Shown here: piece after piece, positions 1 through 12,004 of the stretch | Layout of the letters: the number at the start of each line of letters is the position of its first letter | Position numbering within the stretch: the stretch's first letter is position 1 | DNA from: Taxillus chinensis | Lineage: Eukaryota; Streptophyta; Magnoliopsida; Santalales; Loranthaceae | Direction of reading: 5' to 3' | DNA length: 64,000 bases | NCBI GenBank assembly: GCA_023512835.1 | Contig: CM042092.1 | Span: forward strand, 25,245,543-25,309,542 | Notes under the pieces: generated by a model | Told to the model about the DNA's origin: nothing | Databases searched by the model: none | The model's input: the letters and a program-made list of their open reading frames with translations, nothing else | Program-made: the position numbers and the translations under genes

Positions 1-33
1 TTCCACTGCCACACAGGCTAACACTTTAACCAC

Positions 34-109
34 AAGTGATTTAACCGCCTCTTCAGGCCAAGTGATTTAACCGCCTCTTCGGCCAAGTGATTTAACCGCC
101 TCTTCGGCG
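34..109. repeat. Three tandem copies of a 25-26 bp unit
   Basis: The unit starting aagtgatttaaccgcctctt occurs three times in a row with one extra base in the first copy. It sits inside the partial LTR. Confidence 0.85.
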
Positions 110-629
110 GATACCACGATCAAGCACACAACACACATGGTCACTCAAGCATACAACCAAACACTTGGTGTGCACCCGTTCACAAGCGCACAAACCCAAC
201 CATTCAGGCCATAGAGCAAACATCCAGCATACATACATACACTAAACCACAAGTCCAGTCACATGGACATATTACCAAACACTTAATGGGCATATACACA
301 CAGCTAAGTTCACACAGGCATTTCATCAAACATGTAGCGGGCATGTCATACGGCATTTTATCAAACACTTTTCATGCATCAAACAAACACCAGAAACACC
401 AAAATCGCCATTGAAGGCCAACATTCATATAGGAGGTCACACCTATATGAATTTACATATAAATAATATAACAGATATACTCATATTGACTTGCCCAGGA
501 CCCTAGGACAGAGGAGGATTTAGGAAGAACATAATCCCTACCTTGAAAACGTCCTCCGGCTCTTGCTTCCCACGCTAGACGTTGTCTTCCCCCCCGTACG
601 ACGCTCCTGAGGGAACCAGCTCCTTTCCT

Positions 630-632
<3 letters not shown>

Positions 633-668
<36 letters not shown>

Positions 669-723
669 GACGGCCGAAAAGAACCCTAACCCTAGAACAA
701 GGAGTCTCCTCATCCTTATATAG
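633..723 (-). promoter_or_regulatory. Predicted LTR core promoter and GA-rich leader
   Basis: On the minus strand a CTATATAAGG TATA box (about 723-714) is followed roughly 50 bases downstream by about 16 GA repeats (664-633). Between them lie two telomere-type GGGTTAG units. Position and order match the TATA plus GA leader of the intact Tekay LTRs, so this is inferred to be the retrotransposon promoter. No transcript evidence is available. Confidence 0.45.
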
Positions 724-1692
724 ACCTCCCATTATCAAAACGACGTAGTTTTGATTAAGTGAAACCCAGGATCAAAACGACGTAGTTTTGATTACACAAG
801 CTACAACCTTTCCGCATCCATACACACCAAAATACTCACTATTCCAACCTGGTCCTTTGGAAAAAGATGATTAGAATAACAAAACCAAGGTAACCATGCA
901 AAAATATGCCTGCACGCCAATTTGAACGCCAATTCCCCAATTGGCGTGCAGCTCCAAATGCACTCAAACTTTACCCCAAGTCTCCTTGCATCTTGTAGAG
1001 GCCTGAGAAGCAAAAATATGCTTGCACGTGAAATGGGTGAATTCACGTGCAGCTCCAAATGCTCTGAAATTTCTGTGGTAGATAGAGGACCTCATTCTAA
1101 GAAACTTTTGTTCTTGCACGCCAATTGTTTGAGGCCATCTACTAGGTCAAAAGTGAGCTCCAAGATCAGCCAAAATAGCTTAAAACCGCCTGTAAACGCA
1201 TAGCATCTTCCTAGGGCATAAATGTACGCTATCGCTTGTCACATGCACCTCCCAAAAGTCCCCTCTTGGGCTCATCTCTTACCTCAAACTTGTGCACCAA
1301 CATCCAAGGTGTTTGTGGTTAACTTCTTACACACGGGTTACACACGGGTCATTACAATGAAGAACGTGAAGAATACTAAGAACTCTCCTCTGACGGCTAG
1401 AGTTTCTGAAAATAAAGTTATAATAAATAATAAAACCCCAAAATCCTATTTTTAATTAAAATTCGTCCCCATCTTTAATAATTTCCAAAAAGCTCTCCTA
1501 AATTTTATTTTTCATTTATTAACCCTCAATTTAACTCCCAAAAATTACTAAATAACCCCTGAAGGCTTCTGGACCTCAAATTAGGCCCAAATATAGTTAA
1601 AATAATTGTATTAATGGCCACATTCTCAAAATAACTTTCTTAACATCAAATATAGATTATAAGTTATGCTAACATATATACGGATCCTTACA

Positions 1693-2185
1693 AATATCTA
1701 TCAGATCGGTCGGTTTACTTTAATTTATGTAGTGGAAACTCAATGGTTCTGAAGACTTTCAATTTGAAAAAATAATAAATCAAAATCGACCAACATAAGT
1801 GGAAACTCAACGGTTCTCTATTCGATGCATAAGTTTTCGATTCGATTCATTAATTTTTGACTATCATTACAGTTCAATAAAAACCATCAAAGTATTAAAC
1901 GACATGCTAATAACTTTATGGAGTATCTTAACTAGATATCATGAAAATATATGTGGAATCAGTAGGGGACAATTGGTCCACCATTAATACCTCTATATGT
2001 CCACTAATGCTTGTATAAATGTGCATCAGCGTTACTGAAACCCCAACTAATTTGATATCACATGTTATCACTAATTTGGTTGGTTCGGTCACCAAATTGA
2101 TGATATCGTAAACCAACTATAGCATGCTGCAATAGTAGATATTGTAATTTCATGTAACTGTGTATTGTAGTGGATAAATAGTTAA
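1693..2185. other. AT-rich spacer without recognisable gene
   Basis: Low-GC sequence with short open frames only. No domain, splice pattern or repeat family recognised. Confidence 0.5.
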
Positions 2186-2494
2186 ATGAAACTGTAATTT
2201 AGACTGTTCGATCATGATCGAATTACCTATGATCATCAGTTGTTCATTGTACTCATTTTCCTATTAACATCACAATATATAGGAAAATGCTAAAGGAAAA
2301 GTGCAATGAGTACAAGTGCGATCATAGCCATTCTACCATAATCAAATGTCACAAATCACACTTTCATTAAACTATAGTAGTTATTATAATAAATACTGTA
2401 TCAGATGAACAGTTATATGAAAGTGCAATCCAAGCTGTCTAATTATGATTAAATCGTTGTAATCGCACTTGTATTTATTATACTCATTTTCTCA
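2186..2494. repeat. Three-arm foldback repeat (MITE-like)
   Basis: Three ~75-80 bp segments alternate in orientation: arm A 2186-2262, arm B 2294-2366 reversed, arm C 2417-2494 direct. Each runs from an atgaaa-type start through a gatcat or gattat core to a tactcatttt-type end. B can pair with either A or C. No transposase or target duplication was identified. Confidence 0.6.
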
Positions 2495-2784
2495 TAATTA
2501 GCATGACCCTATATGTATATATATATATTCATATAAAAAACACATATCCTCCATTTTTCTAGTGCATTATGAAACACAAATATTCAAATGAAACATACTT
2601 TATCTTTATGAATTAGTAAAAATTATGAAACAACCTTTTATTTCTTTGTATCTTTATTACCCAAATAAAGCGTATTATTCCGATAGGCTCACTTATAGGG
2701 GTATTACAAATATGCTACATAATAATATGTTGTTGTTAATATATATATAATGTATATTGTATAATACAGGAATAATATAAGATA

Positions 2785-3090
2785 TATTTGATATGAGTTT
2801 TAATTTTTATATTATATTTTTAAAATAATATTAGAGTTTGTGTTTGATTGTAATTTAAAAATAATTTATGTTTGGTGAAAGATTTTTTTTAAAATATATG
2901 TATTTTTAAAAATTAGATATCATAAAAAATTTAAAAATTAAAATTTAATGAGTTCAAATAATAAAAAAGAAAAAAAGGAAAAAAATATTTACGTAACCCA
3001 ATAAAATTGATTTTAAAATTAAAAATAAAAAATAATTTTAAAAAATAGCTACAACAACCATTATTTTTTAAACAACTTTCAAATTTAAAT
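2785..3090. repeat. AT-rich interspersed repeat, copy 1
   Basis: This ~300 bp AT-rich stretch is recognisably related, in the same orientation, to 22565-22860; both contain an aaatttaatgagttcaaat-like block followed by A-runs. No terminal structure was resolved. 3091-3519 holds no recognisable gene. Confidence 0.5.
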
Positions 3091-5986
3091 TAATATTAAA
3101 TTAAAATAATTTCAACATAAGTTTACCATTTATTCTATTAAAAAAAAATCATAACCATTCAATCCCTCACGATTACACAAAGATGCGAGCCGATTGCACA
3201 AATATTTATTCAATCATTTGATTTGCTCTAAGTCTATTATGTCGAACCCTGTACATAGCAAGTAGGTGGTTTTTTTTTAAAAAAGATACGTAATGGATCA
3301 AATCACTAGACGAGGCCCTTTTTTTTATATCTTTTTATTAACTGATCGCTGGCTAGTAAAGTGTAAGATTTTTCAAATTAACCACCTGCAACCGTCAAAT
3401 TATGACACTCAACTTGATAATAGGCAGCCTTACCTAAAGCACACATAAAACAAATGAAAAATAATCATCCTGGTCTAGCATAATATAATGTGGGCCATCA
3501 AAAGTAACTTTGAACGTAAGTTCACTAAAGACTAAAATCGAGAACATCTTAAATTAGGGACAAAAGTTATCGTCCCAAAATACACAATAATTTATAAATT
3601 TTAAATCCGTCCCAAACCAACAAATTTTATTTTTTTTTAATAAATTTAAAATTATGTTTTTTAAAACAATAATTAGATTTCTGTCCCAATTAAATTTCCG
3701 GCAACAGCTCTAGGATTTTCGTCCATACCTGTCGTGGAAAATGTTATTTCTCCTTATAGATTCCTGGGGATGGTACTGGTTTCTTTGAAGACGCGCAGGG
3801 GTCTAGGGTTTCATTGACCCCCTTCTAGATTCTTCATGTTTTCTCTTTCTCAGTCGTTCCTCTCTACGGCGAAGTTGCTGGTGCTCCTCCCTCCCTCCAC
3901 CCCCCCCCCAATTGGGTGAAGTTGTGGTTCCTAACTGTTGATGGGCTCAGGCGAAAGTTATCTGCTACAGTGTGACGTCACCTCGGACTGGCGTCTTCCA
4001 GCAGTGGTGACGGAGGAAAACCCCCCTCCACCGGATATTGATCTGGATATAAGCAAGTTGTCTCTCCCTCAAAATTAACACGATAGCTTTCATGCTCTTT
4101 ATTCTATATCACTTATTTCAAATATGGATTTTGTGCATTCTTTACATAATTCTTTGGGTAAGTTATTGAGCAAGCCTCCACAATCATCTTTGAATGTGGT
4201 GTTCAATCAAGTGGTATCTCTCGTTGGTGTGTTAGACCTCCCGACTGAGAAATCCATATCATAGCCCCTTTGCTTGGGCCCCAATTCCTATTGGAATCTC
4301 CCCAGGTCGCTCTTGTGCTCAGTCGGCCAACCCTAATATTTTGGCTTCGATCCCCACCCATCCTGAGGCTGGTAACTGAATATGCCCAGTTTTTGGCACT
4401 TTTTGGTACTACGGCATATTATTTTAATCATGGGTGAACATATTCACTGGAAAATCATGTCCAAATTTTATGCCATGGTCAGTGAAATTGAATTTTTTAT
4501 TTGTCTTAATTGGCATGCCTACTTGTTTTGATAGTTAGATGTGGACATATCTTTTATTCATAACTTGAGTGGCTCGTGTTTATTTTTTTTCTTTTGCATC
4601 TTATATAGAGGATTGCAAGGGAATAATTTAATTTGTACTCTCTCCTCGAATATATGCCAGCTTACAGGGCTGTGGTTTTTGTAAGTACCTACTTCATCAC
4701 AGTATTTATATAAGATTTATTTATATATTCATCATGTCATTTGAGGTCTATTGCAAACTTGTACCTTTTATCTTCCATTTGCAATGATGTGCGAAATAAC
4801 AGTTCGACAAGTAGCATTCTGCAGAGCATAGGAAATTGCACTTCCTTTCAAATCTTGTATGTAGACTATGTAGTATTATTCACATTGATCAAATGTCTAA
4901 GAAGACCATACTTTGACTTAAAGTGTTTCCCCTTTTCTTGTAGGGATTTGTCCTATAACTACCTATCTGGAGAACTCCCATTCAATATTGGGTTCCTACA
5001 AGTAGCTATATTGTATTGTAATTTTCTCCAATTTTATGAGTCAATTTGGACTTCTTATGGTGCTTATACATCATTTTGGGTTTAGATTTATTTAATAATT
5101 GGTTTAGGATGCTAGATCTTTGCACGGTAATCAGATTTAAGGGGAAATTCCATTAGTGATTGGTCTAATGCAAGCACTTGCTATCTTGTAAGTATATTAA
5201 TGTAGTGTCATGTATTGTAGGCTCAGTAGTTACTACTAATATTATTATTATTAAATGTGCTAGATAGTTTTGATTTAAGAGATGACATCTTATGGAATAA
5301 ATCATCCTATGCTTTTGAAGTTTCATTTTTCATCATGCTTGTTGGTGTCCATTGTAGAGACTTAAGCATCATGTTAAGTGGGCTCATACCTCCTATATTG
5401 GGAAATTTAACTTTATAGAGAAACTGTAAGTATGTCTTTATTTTGCTAAAATGTCGGGAATTATTACTTGTTCAAGAACCATGATCTTAAATTATATAAT
5501 TTTCATTTTTAAAGCTTCTAGATAGTAAGGATCTGTATCTTATAATTTATATTTGATGTTAAGAATGTTATTTTGAGAATGTAGCCATTAATACAATTGT
5601 TTTGATTATATTTGAGCCTAATTTGAGGTTCAGAAGACTCTAGGGGTTATTTAGTAAATTTTGAAAGTTAAATTGAGGGTTAATAAGTGAAAATTTGAAT
5701 TTTGGAGGGTTTTTTGGAAATTATTAAGGAGTAGGACGATTTTAATTAAAAATAGGGTTTTGAGGTTTTATTATTTATTATAACTTTGTTTTGAGAAACA
5801 CTAGTCGTCGGAGAAGAGTTCTTAGTGTTCTTCGCGTTCTTCATTGTTCTTCGCCGATTCTAGTTCGTTCTTGCGAGTTTAATCCCTTTAGAAGGCAAGA
5901 GGAAAGTCATTCTTGATTTTTTTTTATTTTGATTATCCTATTGCATGAGCACATACTGTAGAATTGTGTGGGTCGAATCCTTATAA

Positions 5987-5987
<1 letters not shown>

Positions 5988-6042
<55 letters not shown>
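5988..6042. repeat. (TA)n microsatellite
   Basis: About 27 uninterrupted TA units inside the solo LTR. Confidence 0.95.
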
Positions 6043-6044
<2 letters not shown>

Positions 6045-6491
6045 TCTGTTACGTTGTCTGGCCTTTCTCATGCGTCGCGCAGTGGAGATGGAGGAGGGTG
6101 GCGACAATTGCCGTGCCCGTGCCGTGGTGATGGAGGAGGGGCGGTGGCGACTATCACACCCACGTGGAGGAGACGAAGGAGAGGGGTGGCAACAATTGCC
6201 GTCCCGTGGAGCGATTCCGTGAGACGCCCCGCACGCCTGCAGATCGACGCCACGCCCACATGGTTGAGCGAAGGGAGGGGCGGCGACAACACTTTCTCCC
6301 TTGTGCAGTGCCTTTGCGCCAGCTTCCTGTCGTGGAGAAGAGAAGGGGGTGGCGGCTTCAGTGCTGCTCCAGTGAAATCCTATTAGCCCTAGCGGGGCTG
6401 GCATGTTGGGCCCGTCCTTTTTGGGTCGGTTCCCTTTTTGGAGCTTAATTATTTTTTTAAATAATAATAAATAAATAAATAAATATTGAGC

Positions 6492-6840
6492 TGATAATTA
6501 TAGTTTAATAATATAAATATTATGTGAATCACAAAATTAGTAATTTGACATTTAGATGTTACTTGTAATGTAATATTATTTAATTGACCTCGGGTGTTAA
6601 ATGTTTGACATATATATATATATTCAATTATCATGTGTGATATGTTATTGTTTGGCTTGACACTGTTTAATTAGTTAAATATTATTTGGGCTTGATAGTA
6701 TGGTTTAATAATATAAATATTGTTTGTAGTTCAATATTAGTAATTTGGCATTTAAATGTTACTTATAACTTAATAATATTTACTTGATATTTAATGTGTT
6801 GGATGTTTGATGAATACTTATATATATATATATATATATG
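6492..6840. repeat. Imperfect ~200-bp tandem duplication in the solo LTR
   Basis: The block around tttaataatataaatatt (6503) recurs about 200 bases later (6703), with matching downstream text (ttagtaatttg, catttaratgttact) and a terminal TA run in both copies. Confidence 0.65.
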
Positions 6841-8656
6841 AATATTTATATATATTATTTATGGTTAGTGCTGGATTGATGAATTAAATATTTTGTAAAG
6901 TTATATTGAATTTTGACTGTTGAAATATTCTATTTATTGATTATACGTGGAATTGGTGGTGGAGCTGGTTGGGTTAACTGTGGGTCCTACATAGGGCTGG
7001 CAAGAGGCCGCAGGTCCCTTATGTGACTGGTTAACTTAGGTCTCATATGTGGTAGGTTATTGTTAAGGACAATACATGTCCCACATATGGTCGTCTGGTA
7101 GTGACTGGGATCCTTGGAGTTGGTTGTGGAAATCCGTGAATGGTTGGAATATTCGATGCAAACCTTTAATGACTGAAATGTGATGTGTAATGTCTTATTT
7201 TGTGATTTAATGTAAGTTTTTCGTGATAGAATATGACACTTCACTAGCATAAGCATACACCGATCATGTAGTCTTAGAATTTTTGTTATAGGATGATGAG
7301 GAAATGGAGATCACCTACTGGACATTTGTGCTCACTCCTACTTTGTTGACATGTTTCAGGTATCGACTCATTTGTTAGAGGCTGGTCCGAAGCTAATGGA
7401 TATTTATTTCACATTTTGTCATAACTTAATTTAAGAATTTTGTAAGATGATTGGTTTTATTATTTGAATATCCGGACAAGTGTTCGTGAAAATTATATTG
7501 GATTTATAGCATGATTTTATTATTAATAAAATATTATTCTTAGCTTTATAGCATGTGAAAATGTACAGGAATACCCCTGATGTATGATTGTATAGGTATG
7601 TCTCGGACAGCACCTACCGTGTAGTTCATATCGGTACTAGACATCAATCCCTTGACCCTTCGAGTGCAGGCATGGCGAAGTCATACTCTTAGTTCCAGTC
7701 CTCCCGGAATTTGGGGGCGTGACATAGATGCACTTTCATTGCAACATTCTACTTATACTATATTATGCTTTCTAGGTACTTGCATGGTAACAAGCTGATT
7801 GGGAAATATGACAAAGCTCCATTATTCGGTGATATACTTCCAATTGAGAAGCTAATTGGAGAGGCAATTTTAGTCATTGACAAAGCTGCGAGAAAAAGAA
7901 TGTTGCGCAAGAATACTGGAGCGTGGAGGAAGTCATGACTCTCGAGAAGAAAGAAAGTGGTGGAGATCCACATGGTTTGTGCACTCTTGCTCCTGCAACA
8001 GTAGCTTGATAGTGGCTAACATCTTGTTCATACTCCAGTCCATTGTATTATGTAGTTGTTGCTCCTCAATAGTCATAGGTTTATTGAAATGGTTGAATGT
8101 TTTGGCACAAATAAATCTAAATAGGTCATCATTTGGCTAGGTGGAATCACATTATCCCTCTTTATTAATTGAAATGGTTGGTCATTTATTTATTTAAACT
8201 GTCACAAATGGTATTTAAAGACAAAAAATAGTCATTAATTTTTATATAAAAAACAAAGCTAATAGGGACCAATAAACAAGTATTCCAAATGGTATTTAGA
8301 GATAGATAAAATTGGTCGTAAAATTTATTATAAATTGAATTTACTTTGAAATGGATAAAATCATTGCAACAAATTGGGACGAAAAATCCGTTGTCAATAA
8401 TTTGGGACGACAAATATCGTCTCTATTAATCTTAAAATTAATTAATTAATTAAATTAATGTTGGGAAGGCAGCCATTGCCACAAAAAAACTTTGGGACAG
8501 AAAGATGATTTCTGTCACAGTAATTTCATTTGGGTTGGTATCAATTGAGACAGTTATGCGATGATTTAAAATCGTCTCAAATTAGTATTTGAGATAAATT
8601 TTTTTTTCAGAGCCGATTCTGTGTCCATCTCAATAGGTAATTTTTTTGTAATGGTT

Positions 8657-9646
8657 CTAACTAAATATTATTAACTAAAGTGATAATTAGCTAAATTAAA
8701 ATAATTTTAGCTAATGTCATCTCTATACATTTAAAATTTTATTTTATTTTATTAATTTATCAAATCTGTCCTTATCTTATATCCCTTTTAAATTCCTAAT
8801 TACTAGCTATTTGATCTATTACCCTTGGGGGGTGACGTAGAGGACAACATGGGGATGGAGACACAGAAGGTGGCAGGTGGAGGGTAGTAGGATTTGGGAT
8901 GGAGACAGAGATAGAAAGAGACGTGTAAACCTAAAGGTATTTGAGGATGTTAAAATAATTGTGGGATGAATGCTGATGACTGATGTGTTATTTTAGCTAA
9001 AAGCTAAAATTTTAGGTAAATTTACTTAAAATTATAACTCAAACTATATTTAATGTTATAGCTAACCTGTTGGAGTAAATAATTAATTAAATATGACTTT
9101 AGCTAAGCTATTGGAGATGCTCTCGAGTTTACTTTTTTTTTTTTCACTTGAATTACTGTTTTTATCAAATTTTGAATCTCAATTTTGAACTATTGCATAA
9201 ATTACAAGTATATAATAAGAGTAACTCTAACACACTTTCTATTATTTACATATAGAGAGCAAAACTTCAAATCTATGATCCAACAGGCTCTTCATATCTG
9301 AAATATGCTACAATAATTTTTTCCAAATGAAGAGTTATTATTCATTATTTACATATTATTTTATTATTTTTTCATTTTTCTCTCTCCTCTTTTCTCGCCT
9401 CTCTTCGCCGTTCTCTCCCATTTCCCATCTCCTTTGACCCTGTCTCCCACTCCTTCCCGTTTCGTGACGCCCTGCTCTCTCAAATCGATCGCTGCCGCCG
9501 GCGAACGAAGCTCAAACCCTTTGTCATTCCTTCTTCCTCTTTGCTGCCTAGCTAGAGTAGCTAGCACCATCCCTTCTCTCCTAGACAGGGCAACAACCAC
9601 TTACTCCGAGTGCTGCTGTCTCGCCTTACACAGGCAACAATCCCTT
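8657..9646. other. Intergenic, MITE-like remnants, no gene
   Basis: AT-rich sequence ending near 9125 in ggagatgctctc, a motif often seen at ends of small plant DNA transposons. A second segment from about 9226 (actctaacacac, gagcaaaac) leads into a pyrimidine-rich stretch (9370-9646) cut by the Tekay element. No convincing protein was found; the short frames here are low-complexity. Confidence 0.4.
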
Positions 9647-10254
9647 TGTCACGCCCCCGAATTCCAAGAAAACCTAGAACCAGGAACATGACTTTCCCTT
9701 GCCCGCACCCGAAAGGTCAAGGGGTTGGTGACTAGCACCAATAGAGACTACACCGCGGGTGCTGTCTCAAATATGCAACCATGTACAGTCATACATCAAG
9801 GTAATCTTGTACTTTCCCATACATCATCATGCATACAATAAGTCAAACAGTCATACAGACATCACATCACAAACAGTATGCAAATACAACTATCCACGGA
9901 CCCATGTCCTGGATATCACATAAAACAATACAAAATATAACTATATCATACATCAGAGTAGTGGGCGTCCTCCTGGAAGAAAGTCTTCCACTAGTCTCGG
10001 GTCACACCTGAAAAAGGTAAACAACAAGTAGGGGTGAGCGACAAGCTCAGTAGGTGACCCCAACACTCCACATCATGCAGACATACAAGTCTATACTACA
10101 TGCTCTGTGTACTCGTGCACTGTGTAGTGTGCACAATCATCACGACTCAGCATGCAAACAAACATCAGGACCTAGCCTGCCCACACAGACAAGCGGCTTG
10201 TCCACGATCCTCAACAGGATCCCAACTCAGGGCACTCGGCCTTACCACAGCGCT

Positions 10255-10386
10255 ATATGCCCGGACACAGTCGTCACACCGGCTTGCCATCGGCGCATAT
10301 GCCTGCCACGGCACAGCGCAATATGCCTGGTCACAGTCGCCACACAGGCCTGCCATCGGCGCATATGCCTGCCCCGTCAACCACAT
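10255..10386. repeat. Two copies of a 66-bp unit in the 3' LTR
   Basis: The unit beginning atatgcc and containing cacagtcg and gccatcggcgcatatgcc occurs twice, offset by 66 bases. The same duplication is at about 18165-18290 in the other LTR, so it predates the insertion. Confidence 0.8.
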
Positions 10387-10967
10387 CGCACCATCGGTAC
10401 ATCACGGTGAGAACCCAAACAAGTCACGGAGTCTGTGCCCCAATACCTCACACCAACATACTAACATGAGTATGGCATGTCATTCTCAACATTTCCTTTA
10501 AAACTGTAGCCAGTCTTCACAAGTAAATCCTCAATCCTTGATTTATGAAGGAAGTACCCATAGCAGCTATTTTCTTGAAATCAAAAGTCCCGGCATTGGG
10601 TTCCCATATCATAAATAAGATAATATGATTTTTTGGGGATTTTTCTGAGATGTCTAACCCCACTTTCCAAAAATTCACCACTACGAACTTTTGGGTTTTT
10701 CCGAGATTTTACACTAAATCCCAATTTTCACATTTTGAAAGAGTGGAATTAATTTTTCTAGTATTTTTCTTTGAATCTAAATGGGGGGTATTTCGTTATT
10801 TACATTGTAACTTAAGTATAATGGTTACTTAAATGTGGAGAGGCATAATGGTTACAATGTAAATGTCCAGTGCAGTGCACTACTGCGGAACACTGCTGCT
10901 GATCACTGCTGCGGAATGGATGCTACGGATCACTGCTGCGGAGCGAAGCTACGGATCACTGCTGCTG

Positions 10968-11153
10968 ATCCGGACTACTGATCCGGACTAACTATTCCGG
11001 ACTACTGATCCGGACTAACTCCTCTGGACTACTGATCCGGACTAATTCCTCTGAACTACTGATCCGGACTAACTCCTCCGGACTACTGATCCGGACTAAT
11101 TCCTCCGGACTACTGATCCGGACTAACTCCTCCAGACTACTGATCCGGACTAA
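10968..11153. repeat. 27-bp tandem array in the 3' LTR
   Basis: About six periods of a 27-bp unit built on ctactgatccggactaa and ctcctccgga. Low-level variation between units. Confidence 0.9.
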
Positions 11154-11992
11154 TGAAGTTGCTGACTCCATAGTTGCTGACTGGTCCGTCGACCCTAAAA
11201 CTCGCACAGGGTACTGTTCATCGTCGTTTTTGGCTTGTTCTTCGTCTGGAAGCAACCTAGTGACCTCTAGACGCTCATAAACACATGTTTTACGCAATAA
11301 ACTGCAATATTTTCCTTAAAACGCGTCCTAAACGCCTTTAATTCGCACGATAACAACAGAAATACACACAAATCATATATTCATCTTGATCTAAATCTAG
11401 ACCTCCATGGTTGACTTCTCAACCCTCATAAAATACACACTCATACAACCACAGATCACATATTCAAAGATAGGATCGAGATAAGACAGTTGAGGACACC
11501 TACCTGGAAGATTATTTGCGATCCACGAGCTCCAATCGCCCCAAAATCGCCAAGAAAGCTCTTCACGCTCTTCACCTTCTCTCTCTCTCTTGCTCAAACA
11601 CGCATGCACCAATAATTGACAATTAAAGAGATAAGGCAGTTCTTAAGTATATATATACTGTTGCCAATAATTGGCCTCCCAGCAATAATTGGCCCGAATG
11701 CAATAATTGACCTCCCGAGGTCACGAACTCTAAATTGAGCCCAATTACTGTCAAAACGCTCGAAATGACGAGCACAACACTAAACAGATATTATTACACC
11801 CAAAAGACTGCCCAAACACAAAGTCAACCAATAAACCCCGAAAAGTCAACAATCGGGTCAAACGGGGCCCCGACTCGGAATCGGGCCCAAGTATAGTCAA
11901 AATGCTCACATCGACGACTACACTACCGTCCAGATAGTTGCATTCCCATAGAATGGCTATCTCTCAAAACTACCAAAATACGAGTCTTTACA

Positions 11993-12004
11993 TCCTCCCC
12001 ACCT
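11993..12004 (-). promoter_or_regulatory. Polypurine tract, second-strand primer site
   Basis: AGGTGGGGAGGA on the minus strand abuts the TGTAAAG start of the 3' LTR exactly, as expected for a polypurine tract. Confidence 0.8.

Larger units (their letters stand above)
1..1692 (-). mobile_element. Partial Tekay-like LTR, sense strand minus
   Basis: The right edge reads ggatccttaca on the plus strand, so the LTR starts TGTAAGGATCC on the minus strand. The last ~330 bases are an inverted copy of the start of the LTR at 5524-7724 and share long matches with it. A minus-strand TATA box (about 716-723) is followed by a GA-repeat leader (633-664), the same layout as in the intact Tekay LTRs at 9647 and 17560. 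The other end lies left of the window, so solo LTR and full element cannot be told apart. No coding sequence was seen. Confidence 0.6.
5524..7724 (+). mobile_element. Solo LTR, Tekay-like, with 5-bp target duplication TAGAT
   Basis: The LTR runs from AGTAAGGATCT (TG changed to AG) to GGGGGCGTGACA. It is flanked by TAGAT at 5519-5523 and 7725-7729. The 3' end resembles the Tekay LTR ends at 9647 and 17560; the 5' part is an inverted copy of 1360-1692. No internal coding region is present, so this is a solo LTR left by LTR-LTR recombination. It lies in an intron of the LRR fragment. Confidence 0.85.
4609..7938 (+). pseudogene. ERECTA-family LRR receptor kinase fragment (LRR exons only)
   Basis: Six LRR-exon-like pieces lie in order: about 4609-4680, 4784-4855, 4944-5015, 5115-5187, 5357-5427 and 7776 onward. 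They read as GNNLICTLSSNICQLTGLWF, NNSSTSSILQSIGNCTSF, DLSYNYLSGELPFNIGFL, a piece with a stop (HGNQI*GEIPLVIGLMQA), SGLIPPILGNL and YLHGNKLIG. This order and the ~72-bp exon size match the extracellular LRRs of ERECTA-type kinases. Donors GTAAGT and GTATGT remain, but the acceptor before piece 2 is AA instead of AG, and pieces 4 and 5 have stops. No kinase domain follows. After YLHGNKLIG the frame stays open to 7938 but no longer looks like LRR. A solo LTR sits in the last intron. Clearly non-functional. Confidence 0.75.
3523..8653. mobile_element. Candidate CACTA-like element carrying LRR gene fragments
   Basis: The left end begins CACTAAAGAC and the right end is ...TTTTTTTGTAATG, that is CATTACAAAA on the other strand. 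Both are flanked by the trinucleotide GTT (3520-3522 and 8654-8656), the 3-bp duplication size of CACTA elements. Both subterminal regions are rich in gggacaaaa / cgtcccaaa motifs in mixed orientation, as in CACTA ends. Against it: the terminal repeats match only 4 of the first 5 bases and poorly after that, and no transposase is present. A non-autonomous element is inferred. The interior holds ERECTA-like LRR exons and a later solo LTR. Confidence 0.35.
9647..11992 (-). repeat. 3' LTR of the Tekay element
   Basis: 2346 bp, TGTAAAGACTCG...GGGGGCGTGACA read on the minus strand. It has a TATA box near 11648-11658 followed about 60 bases downstream by a short GA-repeat leader (about 11578). It contains a 66-bp duplication (about 10255-10386) and a 27-bp tandem array (10968-11153). 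Confidence 0.92.

Noticed and set aside
34..109. CRISPR-like short repeats
   Set aside because: Three tandem copies without unique spacers, in a plant LTR.
683..694. Interstitial telomere repeat (ccctaaccctag)
   Set aside because: Fewer than two full units; more likely a telo-box-like promoter motif or chance.
453..738. Arg/Glu-repeat small proteins
   Set aside because: They are translations of the CT/GA microsatellite; no start context or homology.
5907..6448. Overlapping frames on both strands around the TA repeat
   Set aside because: Low-complexity and GC-rich LTR sequence; both strands are open by composition, no domain.
10992..11297. Protein with LVRISSPEE repeats
   Set aside because: It is the 27-bp LTR tandem array read in one frame (27 is a multiple of three, so it stays open).
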